Shown piece after piece: positions 41,693-56,298 of a stretch of DNA of 64,000 nt. Both the position numbers and the translations under genes were made by a program. The DNA is from Hemicordylus capensis (lineage: Eukaryota; Chordata; Lepidosauria; Squamata; Cordylidae). Location of the stretch: contig NC_069669.1 in the NCBI RefSeq assembly GCF_027244095.1, positions 22,099,501 to 22,163,500 of the forward strand. Direction: 5' to 3'. A model generated the notes under the pieces. That model saw only the letters and a list, made by a program, of their open reading frames with translations. It did no database searches and had not been told where the DNA came from. The stretch's first letter is position 1. Each line of letters starts with the position of its first letter.

Positions 41693-44600
41693 CTAAAATG
41701 AAGAATGAGGCAAATATGATGACTGACACACACACACACACACACACACACACCCAGTGCAATTATGGGTAGGACACAACTACTTGTGTGTTGGGCGACA
41801 CATCATGAGGTTTAAGTGAAAAAGGGGAAGGGGAAGAGCAGAAGACACAGACAACATTAGTATTGTAGAAGTACTTCTTTGCAGAACGCGTGGCTAAACG
41901 TTGGAATTTGCTACCACTGGATGTGGTGATGGCCATCAATCTGGATGGTTTTAAGAAGGGACTAGGCAAATCCATGAAGCATCGGGCTATTAAAGGCTAC
42001 TGCCTTTGATAGCTGTATATTTCCATCAGGATCAGAGAGGGCAAGCCCCTGAACACCAGGATCTGCGGAGTGTTGCACTCTTTCTGCCTCTAGTGGATTT
42101 CCCAGAAGCACTTGGTCGGGCACTGCATGAAGCAGGATGGTGGAAGCTCCTCATTTGGGGCAGAGGGGATGTTGCCTCCCTCCTGGCCAGCCTCCCATTC
42201 TTTCACCGGACAGTCCAACTCTCCCTCTCTGCCTTTGTCTCTCTGTGTCTCTCTGGCTTGAACTGTTCAAAGTGGTATTCAGTCAACTTATACCAACATG
42301 TTTTAGGCACTCACCTAAAGAACTTGGCCTGCGTCCGATAGTTCCTAGCTTTTTCTATTTCTTCGGCAAGTGTCTTTAAATCATCGCCTTCAAACAACGG
42401 GAGCACTGGATCCTTAAGGAAAGGAAGGATCGTTCATTCATTCATTCGATTTCTATACCACCCTTCCAAAAATGGCTCAGGGTGGTTTACACAGAGAAAT
42501 AACAAATAAATAAGATGGCTCCCTGTCCTCAAAGGGCTCACAATCTAAAAAGAAACATAAGAGAGACACCAGCCACAGTCACGGGAGGGATGCTGTGCTG
42601 GGGATGGAGAGGGCCAGTTACTCTCCCCCTGCTCAATAAAGAGAATCGCCATGTTAAAAGGTGCTTCTTTGCCAGGATAGCAGGGTAATGAACTTACAAT
42701 CGTTTCTCTCTCTCGACACATTTCATCACACACACAGTACTGTATGAGCCAGAGGTATAAAATCAACTTGTGACTGCCTGCAAGGGCATCTGCTTTCTCC
42801 TCCTGAACTGGCTCACTCTCATGCAAATGAAGCACCCCTTCCAGCAAAACCAGAGGAAGGAACTGTGTCAGGAACCCACAGCAGCTCTGTCTTGTCCAGC
42901 TGTCAAGGAGGTACAGAACATTCCATGCTGGCTATTGTGGAAGCTGCCACATTCCTCTCGGCTCACAGGCTGCAGCCTGGCAAGACAGACGATGCCCGGG
43001 TGGGAGCAGGATAAGAGCAGGGAGCAGGGTGACTCCGAGGGGCGGCAGGTGCTCCTCTGCAAGTGGATTTCCTGCTCCTCCTTCCACTCCCGCGTCCACC
43101 AGACCGGAACTTTGCAGCAGAGGGTCAGCAACAATACAGCCATCGTGCATCGTAGTCCTATAACTTGCACTCACTACTTTAAACAGCCCCAGCTGCTTCA
43201 ATGAGCCTCACGGGCCCACTCCTCTCCTCTGCCCCAGAGCAAGCAGGAGGGGTCGATGCAGCTAGGAAGGGAGAAGACCCTCCAGCCTCCCAGGAGCCAG
43301 GCCAACCCCTGAGCTTCCTTCCTGGCCAGGAACTGGCTGGGTGTGGGACCACCATGTGTGCAGGAAGGCGCGCAGGGTCATCTCTCCTGCAGGTTGCAGC
43401 TGGCCTGCTCCTGACCTCTCTCCCCACCCCCACCTTTCCTGCCACCTGGTCTTGGCCAGGAGGAGAAACCTCACCTGGAAAGCAATTGGGAGGGTTTGGC
43501 CTACTCCAAGAAGGCAGTGGGGGTTGGTTCACACAGTCGTCAACAGAAGGTTAAGAGCTGGGCTGCCCACATTTTGTGAGTCCACCGTGCTTGTGTGGAC
43601 CCACAAAAATCCCGCCAGCCGAAGGTTTCTCAAACCAGGGGAACCCAGATTCTCTACTCTGCTCTTAAACAAGGTAGGAGAAGAAGAGACCCCTCCTCCT
43701 ACCTTGTACTTCTGGCCATGTGGACTCACCTTTTCTGCTCTGGAAACAAGCCTGAGAACACTAGAGAGCTGTGGCTACAGGGGCTGCCGGACATGGAGGT
43801 GCCCCTCTGCAAAGCACACTCTAGGATCCCGTCTATGCCGTAGCTTCAGCAGGGCTGGGTCTGCCTTCTGCTCCTCCTCCGAGGGCAGCTGCTGCGGTCG
43901 TGAGGCTTTTCTCTTCTGCTGGCAGTGCAAAGCATGCTGGGAAGGCAGAGGGGCTGTCAGAGGACCTTCCTTTAAGCAGGGCTTAAAGCTCCCGCTTTGA
44001 ACAATGGATGCTGCAACTGCCTTGATGGTCTGTTCTGATGTTTCGCAAACCCAAACAGAGGATCTGATTGTGTGGAGGAGATAGGATAGAAGCTCTCATG
44101 CCCTCCAGCCCACCTCCCATATGGTTGTGTGAATAAGCCTAGTCTTTTCTAGAAGGCAGCCACCTAATGGCACAGCGGGGAAGTAACTTGCCTAGGGAGC
44201 CAGAGGTTGCCGGTTCGAATCCCCGCTGGTATGTTCCCCAGACTATGGGAAACACCTCTATCGGGCAGCAGCGATATCGAAAGATGCTGAAAGTCCTCAT
44301 CTCATACTGTGCTGGAGGAGGCCATGGTCAACCCCTCCTGGATTCTACCCAAGACAACCACAGGGCTCTGTGGGTGCCAGGAGTCGACACTGACTCAGTG
44401 GCACAACTTTACCTTTACTTTTTCTAAAAGGAATCTGGCCCATATTCGCTGTGAGGAGGAACATATATAGAATGATGGGGAATAGGGTGCAACAGCAGAG
44501 ACAATGCCAGTTGAACCTACATCCTTATCGCTGAAGCCTTCTGTTAGCATCCTATGTGCTGCCAATTGGCCATCCACAGCCCCGTGGCACTGATGGTAGC

Positions 44601-47600
44601 GTCCACCTGTCTGGCAGGCCAGTTTCTTCAGAAAGTCTATTGCTTCTCTGTAAAAGTAAAAAAAGAGAAAGCACTTTGAGTTGTTCTCCGAAGTTATTGT
44701 CAGATCTCTTTTAGGAATAAGTAGGAGTCCGGTTGCTATGAAGTGGAGACAGAGATTTACCACCCATCTTTCAACATGGGCCTGTGATGCAAAACCCATT
44801 GTGCAAAGAACCAACTATGGCATCATGTTAGAACTGGCAACTGTGCAGTGCATTTGTCCATCTGATGATGAAGGTGATGAAGAAGTAGGAGTAGTAATAA
44901 AACTATTACATACAAGGACCTTCAGATTGAAAAAGAAAACAATAGTGGTGCCAATAGTTATTGGTGCCCTTGGTGTAGTACCAAAAGAACTTGAACATCA
45001 TCTCAACACCTTGGGCATCGATAAAATTACAACAGATCAGCTACAGAAGGCCACACTACTCAGGACAGCGTGAATACGACGGCGCTATCTTTAATTTTTC
45101 TTTGGTTATCCTAGACCCTTGGAAAGGGCCCAATAATTAAAGTACCAATTCCAGTCAATAACATCTGGTAGACTGTGTGTAAATAGCATAAAATTTATTT
45201 ATTTATTCATTCATTCATTCATTCATTCATTTATTCGTTTATTTATTTATTTATATTTAATTAACACATTTTAATACCTCCCCAAACTCACGTCTCTGGG
45301 CGGTTTACAAGAAGCAAACAAACAAAAAGTTAAAACATTAGTGAAAATAAATGACCAAAAAGCCCCCTTAAAACAGTAGTTAAAACAAAATAAGTGATAT
45401 AGTAAAAGTTAAAAACATTACAACAATTTACATTTTAAAACATTTTAAAACGATATTAAAACGATATTGAAGGCCCCTCTCTTCGCAAAGCAATGCCTAC
45501 CTGTCTGAGCAGTTAAATGAAACAGTGTGGATTCGGACCGCGTGCTCCTTCAGAAGCATTTCGATTTCTTTGAGAACCAAACGGCAGCTGGTGTCTGGTT
45601 TCCCGTCGGTCAGAACGTACAGAGCCTCGACCCCTTGAAGACCAAAAGCTCTCTGAAAAAGCAGAACAGAAGGCGGCCGAACCCATGAAGCAGCCGCCAA
45701 CCTTTTCGGGCCAGTTCCCTCCCGAAGGGATGGTGGAACGGGCAAAGCGGCCCTCCTCGGTCAAGGGAGGTCTGGTCCACACCTATGAGGAGGTAGGACG
45801 GCGGTGGCGGAGGAGTCCCTGAACGGGCGGAGAGGACGGTCGGACTTCCAGGGGTGGCTGTGCCAAGGCAAGGGGTCGTGGCTGCCTTGCCCCATCCGTG
45901 GGGGGGGGGCAGCCCCTCTCAAACTTGACCAAAGCTTTGAAAGTGGCAAAGGATGAGTGGGGTGGGGGGGGGCCCAGCAGCCTCCTCTCCTCTCCTCACG
46001 CTTCTTGCAGACTTTGCAAGGAGTGTGAGGAGAGGGACCAAGCATCGGCTTGGCTGCAGGCAGGAGGCCCCAGGTCCGCTCCCTGGCAGCATCTCCAGGG
46101 AGGGCTGGGAACTGAGACGCCTGCCGGGAGCCTTGGAGAGTTGCTGCCAGCTCGTGCGGAGCTCCTTCGCCACCATTTGCTCCTTTGCTGCCGATGCTTC
46201 CCTGTTCCCGTTCTGCAGTCTGACTGAAGTCTCACAAGCCTCCTGCAGCTGCTTCTCTCTCCCCGCCGGGCTCCCTGCAGCCAGCACGCCCAGTAAAGCC
46301 GCCAAGGTCAGCTCAGCGCCCTGGGCGATGGCCCAGCTCACTCACCCTTACGGCCAGCCCTGGACACAAGGGAGTAATCCCACCACCAGCACACGAAGGC
46401 ACAGAGGTGCTTGTCAGGGATCCGGCAACACTGAACCCTGGATTCTGGCCCTGCCATTGGATTTTTTCAGCCCAGTACAAAATTGACATGAGGCTTCCTC
46501 TTTAGCTATTCCCCTGCCCCGAGACTAAGAAGAGCCCTGCTGGATCAGGCCCTGCAAGGAGGCCCATCTAGTCCAGCATCCTGTTCTACACAGTGGCCCA
46601 CCAGATGCCTCTGGGGAGCCCACACGGAAGAGATGAAGGCAGGCCCCCTCTCCTGCGGTTGATCCCCTGCAATTGGCATTTAGAGGCATCTTTCCCGAGG
46701 CTGGAGGTAGCCTTTAGTCATCAGACTAGTAGCCATTGATAGACCTGTCCTCCATGAATTTGTCCAAGCCCTGCTTAAAGTCCACCAAACTAGTGGCCAT
46801 CTCCAAATTCTATGGCAGAGTCTTCCACAGATTAATTATGCTCTGTGTGAAAAAGCACTTCCTTTAGTTGGTCCTAAATTTCCTGGCAAGGAGTTTCATG
46901 GGATGACCCCTGCCAGAGGTTGCCAGATAGACCTCTACTGTGACCTGCAGGCCTCTATCCACAGTCCTAGGGGGCGAGGGTCTGGTGGGTCAGCCTCAAG
47001 TTTGTCCCAGGCCCTTTGGACACTTGTCAAGCCCTGTATGTACGTATGCTTCTGTCCTACTCACCCGTAAAGCCTTAAGGATGGTTGTATTCCCGTGAGC
47101 TTGAAAGGTGGACACCCACTGCACAGCATCATGGCAGGATTCATCTGTGGCATCCACAAGGCACTCCTGCCACATATCAACATCTTCTGCAAAGCTGATC
47201 AGGTTGAACCTAAAAAGAATGATGCCTCTGTGTCACAGCAGGAGTGCTTTCTATTAGCTTCAGCCGATTCGCCAGCTACGTCCATTTCTGGAGATAAACA
47301 ACCTTAAAACAGTGGTGCATGTGCTAGTAACATCCAGACTTGACTACTGACTGCAACGCGCTCTACGTGGGGCTGCCTTTGTACGTAGTTCGGATACTCC
47401 AGTTAGTACAGAATGCAGCAGCCAGGTTGGTCTCTGGGGTTGCCCAAAGAGATCAGATGACACCCATTTTAAAAGAACTTCACTGGCTTTCAATTTGTTT
47501 CTGGGCGAAATACGAAGTGCTGGTAATTACCTATAAAGCCCTGAACGGCTTGGGTCCGAGGCATTTAAGAGAGCGCCTTAAGAACATAAGAACAGCCCTG

Positions 47601-50600
47601 CTGGATCAGGCCCTACAAGGAGGCCCATCTAGTCCAGCATCCTGTTTCGCACAGTGGCCCACCAGAGGCCGCTGGAAGCCACAGGCAGGAGTTGAGGGCC
47701 TGCCCTCTCTCCTGCCATTACTCCCCTGCAACTGGTACTCAGAGGCTTCTTCATCAACCCCACTGCCTGTTAAGATCATCTGAGGAGGTCCGGTTGCCAC
47801 CGGCTCGGTTGCTGGCGACTTGAAGCTGGGCCTTTTCTAGAGTTGCTCCAGGACTCTGGAACGTGCTTCCGAACGAAATTAGTGTTTCCCCTTCTCTGAA
47901 TGTTTTTTCAAAAGGACCTGAAAACATACCTGTTTAGCCAGGCTTTTAGTTTTAGTTTTAGTTTAAAGCTTTGGGTTTTAGAGTTTTTATTTGTATTTTT
48001 AAATTCTTTTAATTGTGTCTATGTTTTAATGGCATTTAGACTGTGAACCACACAGGTACTTTTTTATATGGGGCGGTATAAAAAATTCAATCTATATCGA
48101 TCTACCGCAATCTACCGCAATCTGTTCTTATGTTGGGCTGTTCTTATGTTCTTATCCAGTCGCAGGGCTGTGGGCCACCTCCAGCCTCAAAGGCAGGATG
48201 CCTCTGAGTACCAGTTGCAGGGGAGTAACAGCAGCAGGAGAGAGGGCATGCCCTCACCACTTGCCTGTGGGCTCCCCAGCAGCATCTGGTGGGCCACTGT
48301 GTGAAACAGGAGGCTGGACTAGATGGGCCTCCTTGGGCGGCCTGATCCAGCAGGGCTGTTCTTATGTTCTTCTTATGTTTGCAATCTACCGCAATCTACT
48401 GCAATTAGAATATTGCCACACAGCTGAGATCAAGCAGTTTACAGCCAGCATGTACAGCCAACATTATAGCTCAGCATATACCAGTGATGCAAAGTTCCCT
48501 TGCTCAAGGACATTACTTAGCTATAACTCACAGCACTTTGCACATTCCTAAGTCCATTGGCTCAAAAGGAGAGGCTCTGTGGAGCAACCAGGCGGTGGCT
48601 GCTCAGGTCTGTAGCAGGGATCTTCACTGTTTTTCAAATGGGGGTCACTCCCATGAGAGAGCCGTTTCCCACTGCCGCACTTTCCCCAGAGCTGGGAAGC
48701 CCATTTAAGAGTCACAGAGCCCTGTTGAAACTCAGTGCCACCTGGGCAGGCATATATGGAGCTCGGAGCGGTGCCTTTTCCCCAGCGCTCCCCACCCCCC
48801 GAGCTCTTTGGGGAGAATGCCAGGAAGCATGATGCTTCCCAGTGCTCTGTTTGTGCCTTCTGCGATGGTGCTGGGATCTGAGGGGGCCCCCTGGTGCTTG
48901 GCCAGTGGTGCTTGGCCCCCCTGGGAATGATGGGAGTTGGGAATGATGGGAGTTGTTGTCCGACAACAGCTGGAGGGCCAAGGATGGATGCCCAAGAAAT
49001 AATTCCAAGCAGCCAGGAAAGATGCACTCAGAGGTGTGACTCCAAGGGGTAGTGAGTGCTCCTCCTGAAATATTTCCCACTTCCCCATCCACAAGTCTGA
49101 AAATGTGACTCTTGCCAACAGCAATCAAACACTATGAAGAAGAGCAGAAGTCCAAGAGGGATAGTCGGCAGCAGATGCCAATTTAAAAATAAAGAAATAC
49201 CAACTTGCCTCCCATGGATGACCCCAATCCTTTGTAATTGGTGTGAGTATTCTTGCATCAAGTGCTACATGTGGGAGGGCCTTCCTCTGACGAATGCCTA
49301 CCTCCAGCCTCAGAGGCAAGCTGGCTCTCTCAACACCAGTCGCAGGGGGGGAGCAGCAGCAGGAGGGAGGGCCTGCCCCTCTCAGCCCTTGCCTGGGGGC
49401 TCCCCAGAGGCACCTGGTGGGCCACTGTGTGGAACAGGAGGCTGGGCTGGATGGGCCTCCTTGGGCCGGATCCAGATCCAGCAGGGCTGTTCTTCTGAGT
49501 GACAAATGATCAGTTAAGGAATTTGGTTCTCATGGGTATTGAAAAGAAGTTGTTGATGTCCCTTGATCTGAAGAAAGTTGTAGACAGATTTGCTGCTTGT
49601 CAGGTCAGGCCTATCCAGGTCCGTTAATAAGTTAAATAAGTCCACAACATGAATTATCTTACCTCTAGAAGTATTTAATGTCTAGCCAAATCCGTGCTCG
49701 GAGGACCATAGACCTTAGACCGAGTCAGACCCTTGGTCCATCTAGCTCAGCACTGCCTACGCTGCCTGGCAGTGGACCTCCCAGGTTTCAGGCAGGCAGG
49801 AGCCTTCTCTCCCAGCCCTACCTGGAGATGCTGCCAGGGAGTGAACTACAGGCCAAGCAGATGCTCTGCCATTGAGCTACAACCCCATCCTCTAAGGCGA
49901 ATATCTTACAGTGCTGACTTGTAATCTCCCATCCAAATGCAGACCAAGGTGAACCCTGCTTAGCAAAGGGGCGATTTAGGCTCACTAACAGAAGACCAGC
50001 TTTCCTCCCCATAATAACCAGGTTTGCTCCCCCAAACTAGTCACACCTGTGCCCTAGGCATGCATTTTGTACATCAGGTGTGTCCTCTCATCTCCAGAAT
50101 TGCAGACTGATAAGCTGGTTTGTAGAAAGGTAGACTATCCGAACCAGGAAGCCCTGAACCCCACTGAGCACGTAAGGGAGGGGACATGCACTCACACAGC
50201 TCTTTTCTGACCCCCAACCTAGGGCTTGTTGGATTCTGGACCAGACTTCTAAGCTTCCTTCCAACAACGAGTGTGTGCAAATTGTGTTGAGCAGTGCCCT
50301 TTGTTGCAAGGCCCGGGAACCAGTGGCTGCTCCCATCAACCCTATGGGTGGCTTCCTGACTACTTGGTGCTTAGGCCTGGGCACTGTCCTGCTGGTCCTG
50401 TGAGCCAGTGACCCCGCCGTCACTGGCACACAGCACCAAGGGGGCCAAGCACCATTTCACAATGTATTGGGAGCTGCAACTCCACAACAGCTGGAGGGTT
50501 TGCCCACCACTGTTCTAGGGCATCTTTCTTACTTGGTACTGTTCTTCCGCAGCTGTTCCCAGATAAGGGAGGTGAGCTCCTGAGTGACTTGTTCCAAAGA

Positions 50601-53600
50601 AGGCTCCATGGAACCGGATGTATCAATCAGGATGCAAACATTGGCTTCCAAAATGACCCCAAACAAGCGACGGCTCCCTATGGAGAAAAGAGAGAACGAG
50701 AGGCACTGAGCTAGGGAGGCAGCAGAGGCTCGTGCTTACCGCTTGCCCTTTCCCAAGGGGCCCCTTGTGCCCCAGCCACATCCCCTGCGTGTCGCGTGAC
50801 ATCCCGGGAGGACCCATGCGGCCCTCTGGAGGTCATTTCCCAGCTGGCTTCATTGTCGCTTGGGGGGGAAACAAAGAAAAAACATTCCCAGGATGGGATG
50901 ACAACTTGCCTACCCAAGTTCGGGAGCCGTGTGTGCTCCTGTTGTGTGATTGTGCACTGGTAAAAAGCAAGGTAGGAGGTGAGGGAAGTGATTGCCGGAG
51001 AGGCTCCTGCTGGGAAGGAGGGCTCTATCCTGCTCCGTAGCTGTACCCTGGCTTTTAATGAGGGCGGAGGAAAGGCCAACCGACGCAGCACAAGCTTTGC
51101 GGACAATCACTTCCTACGCCTCCTATTTTGCTTCTTACAAGCACGTGATCATAAAATGGGTGCATGCACAGCTGCCCAACTTGGGTAGGATGTTTGTCCT
51201 AATGAACCTAATGAGTATTTCTTTCCATTTTTACCCTGCCCTACCTCCACGGAATTCAAGAGGACAGAGACAACTTTCCTACTACCCATCTTACCTTAAG
51301 ATAGGAACATAGGAATCTGTCCTGGACCAAGTGAGATGATTGGTCCATTTAGCTCAGGATTGCCTATTCTGGCTGGCAACAGCTCCCCAAGATGACAGGC
51401 AGGAGTCTTTCCCAGCTACACCTGGGGATGTTGCCAGGGACTGAACTGGCAACATTTTGCATGCAAGGCAGATGCTCTAACTGAACGACAGCCCCATCCC
51501 CTATGAAGAGTTACCTTCATAACAACCCTGGGAGTTAGGCTAGACAGGAAAATGGTGGCTGTTGCAGCAATACCCAGCGAGCTGAGTGAGGACTTGAACC
51601 CGGATCTCCTGACCCCTAGTCCGACACTCTAACCATTACACCATACTGGCTTTCACAATGCTGGCAAGAGCTTTAAGATTTGATTGATTGATGCCTAATA
51701 AAATTGCATGTAGAACTTCCTAATTTTAGGTGCAGCACTTACCCGACAGAAGCCACTGTACCCGTTGAATGTAGCATCTCAAAACTTTTTCCATCTGCTC
51801 AATGTACTCTTCTAAAACTTTTGGCTGGACTTGAAGGTGTTTTACAATACCCTAAAATACAGGTTGCAGAGTGCCCTTAATAGATGCTGTTATAAGGCCA
51901 CACAGAATTTCCATGAGGAGGAGTGTTAGGAAGAAAAGCCCTGGAGACTTGGGGGAAATAATTGGTTTTTAAGGACGACTGCAGTGGCATGCATTTCCTG
52001 ATGGCCATCGGGGCTTTTCTTCTTAGTGCTCGTAATGAATGCCCCAGAAAGGAGAGATCAGATGAGTCTCCTTCCCTTTTACCATGGTCAGAGTGCGGCT
52101 ACCGCTGCAGTTCTGGACTACTTCAATTTTGTGGAAAGGGAAGGAGGGAGGTGATTTGGAGGAGGGGGTCAGGGCGAAGCTGCAGGGATGGGAAGATGGT
52201 AAAGATGGAATTCTGCTCTGGCTCAGATTTTAATCCTAGCCAGAGAAAGATGCTAGTTCTCACGGTGCTTGCCTCTTCTTTGAGGCGAGTATTATGAGCA
52301 CCTCAAAGCTCATTTCTGGCCCAGGCTTAGCGAACTTTCCCAGCATCTCAAGTTTTTAAGTATTCCTAATAAAAGCCCGTATGCTATTCCTTATGAGAGT
52401 CAAGCGCCTAACAGGGGTGTGTGAACTGGAGGGACCATCGCTCAGTGACGGAGCATCATGCTTTGGGTACAGAAAGTTCCGAAGTATGATTCTCAGTTAT
52501 GTATTTCAGGCCACAGGACTGGGAAGCACCCTTTCGCGAGTCCCTGAAGAGCCATGGCTGAGATCTGGTGGCAAGGGCAGCTGGTGTGACTCAGGGGTCA
52601 ACTATTACTCATAAGAACCCAAATTGAAGACGACTCTGGATTTAAGATGCCCCCCTTAAAAAGCAGAGTTTAAATACAGGTTATACCTGCATTTACACCA
52701 AAGGAACAGGACTCTGAATTTAGATGACCTCCCAATTTCTAATATCAAAAACTTTAGCTGGGGGGGGGGGGGGGACAAGCCTTGGATTCGGGTAAATACA
52801 GTGCTACTATGACCACTGCTGTATAATACTGTATAATACTGACCACTACTATGAATATTTATACCCCACTTTGCCAAGGAAACGACTCAAAGTGGTTTAC
52901 AAAGAAAAATAAATATTAAATAAAGATGGCCTCCTGTTCCCATAGGGCTCAATCATAAAGGACTAATAAGGCAGACACCAGCAACCACCACTGGAAGGAT
53001 ACTGTGCTGGGGCCGGACAGGGCCAGTTGCTCTCCCCCTGCTCAATAAAGAGAACCACCACTTTAAAAGGTGCCTCTTAGCTCCATTGGCAGGGGACACC
53101 TTACACACACGTGTGTGTAATAAAGGCTTGCCATATAGATCCAGAGGCATATATAAATGAAAAGCAAAAGCGGGCTCTGGGTGCGACTATGATTCTGAAT
53201 GGAAGGGTGACTGGAAGAAAGGGAGTTCTTAATGCTTCACCCATTGGCAGCTTCCTTCCCTCCCTCCCACCCCCACAGCACATTACTCCTTAGGAGCTTT
53301 CCCCCGTCACAGGGTACTAGATATCAGTACAATCAAAAGAGCTTGCCAGTTCATTCCCCTCCAAGCAACAACGTCTCAAAGCGACTTTTCATTTTTTTTC
53401 AAGTCAGTGCTTTGCTCCATGCTCTTACATAGGAACATAGGAAGTTACCATCTATTGAGTCAGACCCTTGGTCCATCTAGCTCAGAACTGTCTACACTGA
53501 CTGGCAGCAGCTCTCCAAGCGGTTGCAGGCAGGGGTCTTTCCCAGCCCTCCCCAGAGACACTGCCAGGGATTGAACCTGGGACCTTCTGCATGCCAAGCA

Positions 53601-56266
53601 GATGCTCTGCCTCTGAGCCATAGCTGCATCCCATGGGGATGCCCCTCACGTGATGACCTCAGAGAACAACTTGAGGAAAAGTGCAGTGGAAGACACAATC
53701 CTCAGAGCAGAAGCCTAGATAAATTGGCAGAGATGACTGGAAGGGCATTTCATGCTACGACAGGAAGGAAAAATGCAGCACTTACATTCATTTCCACACT
53801 AGGAAAGACGTCACAGTATTTTGCAGACACTTTCTTGCGCAAACAGTCCACCATTTTCTTCTGGTGTACACACTCGGGTCCAAAAATGAGGCTGGGCAGC
53901 TCTAACTTCAGTTTCTTTATACTAAATCTGCTCAACCACTTTTGAGGAAAAGGAGAACAGGTGGTTGAGTTAAGCCTGTGTATTTGGCATGCAGCAGCCA
54001 AAGAAATATTAATGCTGTCATGTGATTATTGTTTATTAAATTTTTATACTGCCTAACCCAAATAGGTCTGGGTGGTTCAAGTGAATAAAATACAGGGGGG
54101 GAAATAACCCATTAGCACAACTAGAAGTTAAACAATTTAAAAGTCACTGAAAGTCAGGCTTAAAAAATTGTGTCTTTAGGGTTCTTTTTAAGGCTGCTAA
54201 TGATTTTAAGCCTCAGATGTTTATAGGCAATTAATAGCAATACCTGTTAAAGCAATCAGTTGTGAATTATGCCATACCTCCTTGCTTGAGCACGTGTCTT
54301 GTTCCTTTGGCAAAGTGACATTAGGAATTGACTTCTTCACGCACTTGGGGTTTGAATATTTTTTGTAAACAGCACCTAGAAATAGAAGCAACAGTATTGT
54401 ATATTTTTCTGGGGAGGAGTTGTCTGTTTTAACACCAGAAAAAGGCCCGTCAGAGTATTACTATATAATTTTTAATGGGTTTCCCTTCAAAATTATCTTA
54501 TTGACACTTTGGTGATCTAGAATGCTGTGCCACTTTTCTGGGAGGTTTGATTTTCATGGAGAGAATGTTCGTGAGAAAGTTCCAGACTTCCAGTCTTTGG
54601 GGGTCTTTTCCTGCCCCTGTTCACAACCCCTGTTCCCCGTCAACCAGTTCACTGCTCTTTGGAGCTGGTGAAGGGGAGGGAACGTGTCCCTGTTGCCAAG
54701 GCAAGTGGACCAATTGTCCCTCACATTGGGATAAGCAACCCAGTGCAAATGTTGTTCCTCTGTGCAGCAGAACTTCCAACACGACACCCATTTCGCCCCA
54801 AATGCCATTAGTGTTTCAAGTGGGGTTTCAAGGATCAAGCAGGGATATATACTGAAGCCCTTTATTAGAGAAGTCAGCTTCAAACCCCTCCTTGCTCCTA
54901 CTCCACGCTCTAACAAGCACTTCCTAGTAGCTGTTCCCTCTATTTATACCTTCCCCTGTGTGACTGTATTATTGTTCCTGACGGCTGCTCCACCCCTCCT
55001 ACCTAGTTCCACATACATCAATCTCTTTCCTTTTCATAACGTTCACCTGTCACTGTTACAGCGCCGGCTAAAAGCAGCTGGCATTGCACACAATCAAGGG
55101 GGAAAGGCTAAGGGAACACACGCTTCCTTAGCCTTGTTTAAGAGGCTGGGCTCTGCAGTGGGTTTGCTGCCCAAGTGCTGCCCAGGCTCGGCTGTGCATG
55201 AGACCAGCCCCATCGTCTTTTAGGTGGGGGGTCTCTGTGCCAGTCTACCTGCTCCAGTCCTGATCTGTTTAGCTAGAGGAGAGGTCATTCCCTCCTGGCG
55301 ATAGCTGGCATCTGAAGGAGACTGAGATGAGCTGGTCATCCTCTTGCTTACTTGGGCAGGGACTGTCTCCAGTGAGAGGTCCCTCCCCTCCTGGCCTCCC
55401 CACACTCTCTCCAGCTGGTTCCACGTCTGTTGCAGGCTGGCTCTACAGCCATCTTTGATTTCTCCTCAAGATTTGGCTTTCTGGTGACACTGCCTCAAAT
55501 GACTGCACGTTCACTTGCCTTTGCTACCTACAGCCCACCCACTCTGGCCACTAATTCAATTTTCTGCATTGCTCCTCGATCTCAGCCACCAGATCTGAGC
55601 ACGGGAGACGGCAAGTCCTTTGCGATCCATTCTGGTCTTTCCTTTCCCGCTCTTCTGCCATCTGGTGAGGCCTAGAGCTCCCAAACAAACTGTAAAGAGT
55701 TCAATATACCGAATCTAAAGCACAGTTTATTCCGAAACAGAGAATTCTCAGCTTCTCCCAACTGCAACTCTAAAGACTCTTTAACAGCATCATGAACAAA
55801 GTGATGTAAAACAAATATATGTTTCACACTGCACGTCTCAATCAAATTTTTATTGAGCAATTGAAAAAACAAAACATCAAATGTTCTTGAAGTATGCGTC
55901 CTTTTTGCATCCCCCCCCCCCGCTTGGAATATCTCCAAATGGAACGTTGTCTCACATTACAACATTTCGCCCTGTCTTGTTTCCACCTGAACTGACACAC
56001 AGAATTAATCTCCGTGTTCCAAAAAGTAATGGGAAGTGACAGAGAAAAGGGATATAAATATGTGGTATGCAACTCAACAAGCAGACATATTTTAAAACTT
56101 GCTGGTTTAGTAAGGAAAAGATCCCATTTCCTTGGGACACTCACCAACATTTTTTCCTTTGTCAGTATAAAATAATGAGAGCGAAACCTCTGGCTGCTTC
56201 CTTGACTTGGATTTCCTTCTCCTGTTTGCCAGCGAAACCTTGCTTATTGGCTGTGCTACAACAAGC

Positions 56267-56298
<32 letters not shown>

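Noticed and set aside
42670-42790. Short frame YCVCDEMCRERETI with GTAAGT donor
   Set aside because: It lies between two VWA3A exons that already join directly in phase (SDKD to DPVLPL). Inserting it is not required.
49028-49261. Minus-strand open frame in a VWA3A intron
   Set aside because: The flanking exons share a split codon (AA|G, Lys) and join perfectly without it.
8504-50008. 5S rRNA or tRNA-Ala genes
   Set aside because: Matches are partial, diverged, and joined to a common SINE body and tail. No intact 5S or tRNA cloverleaf stands alone.
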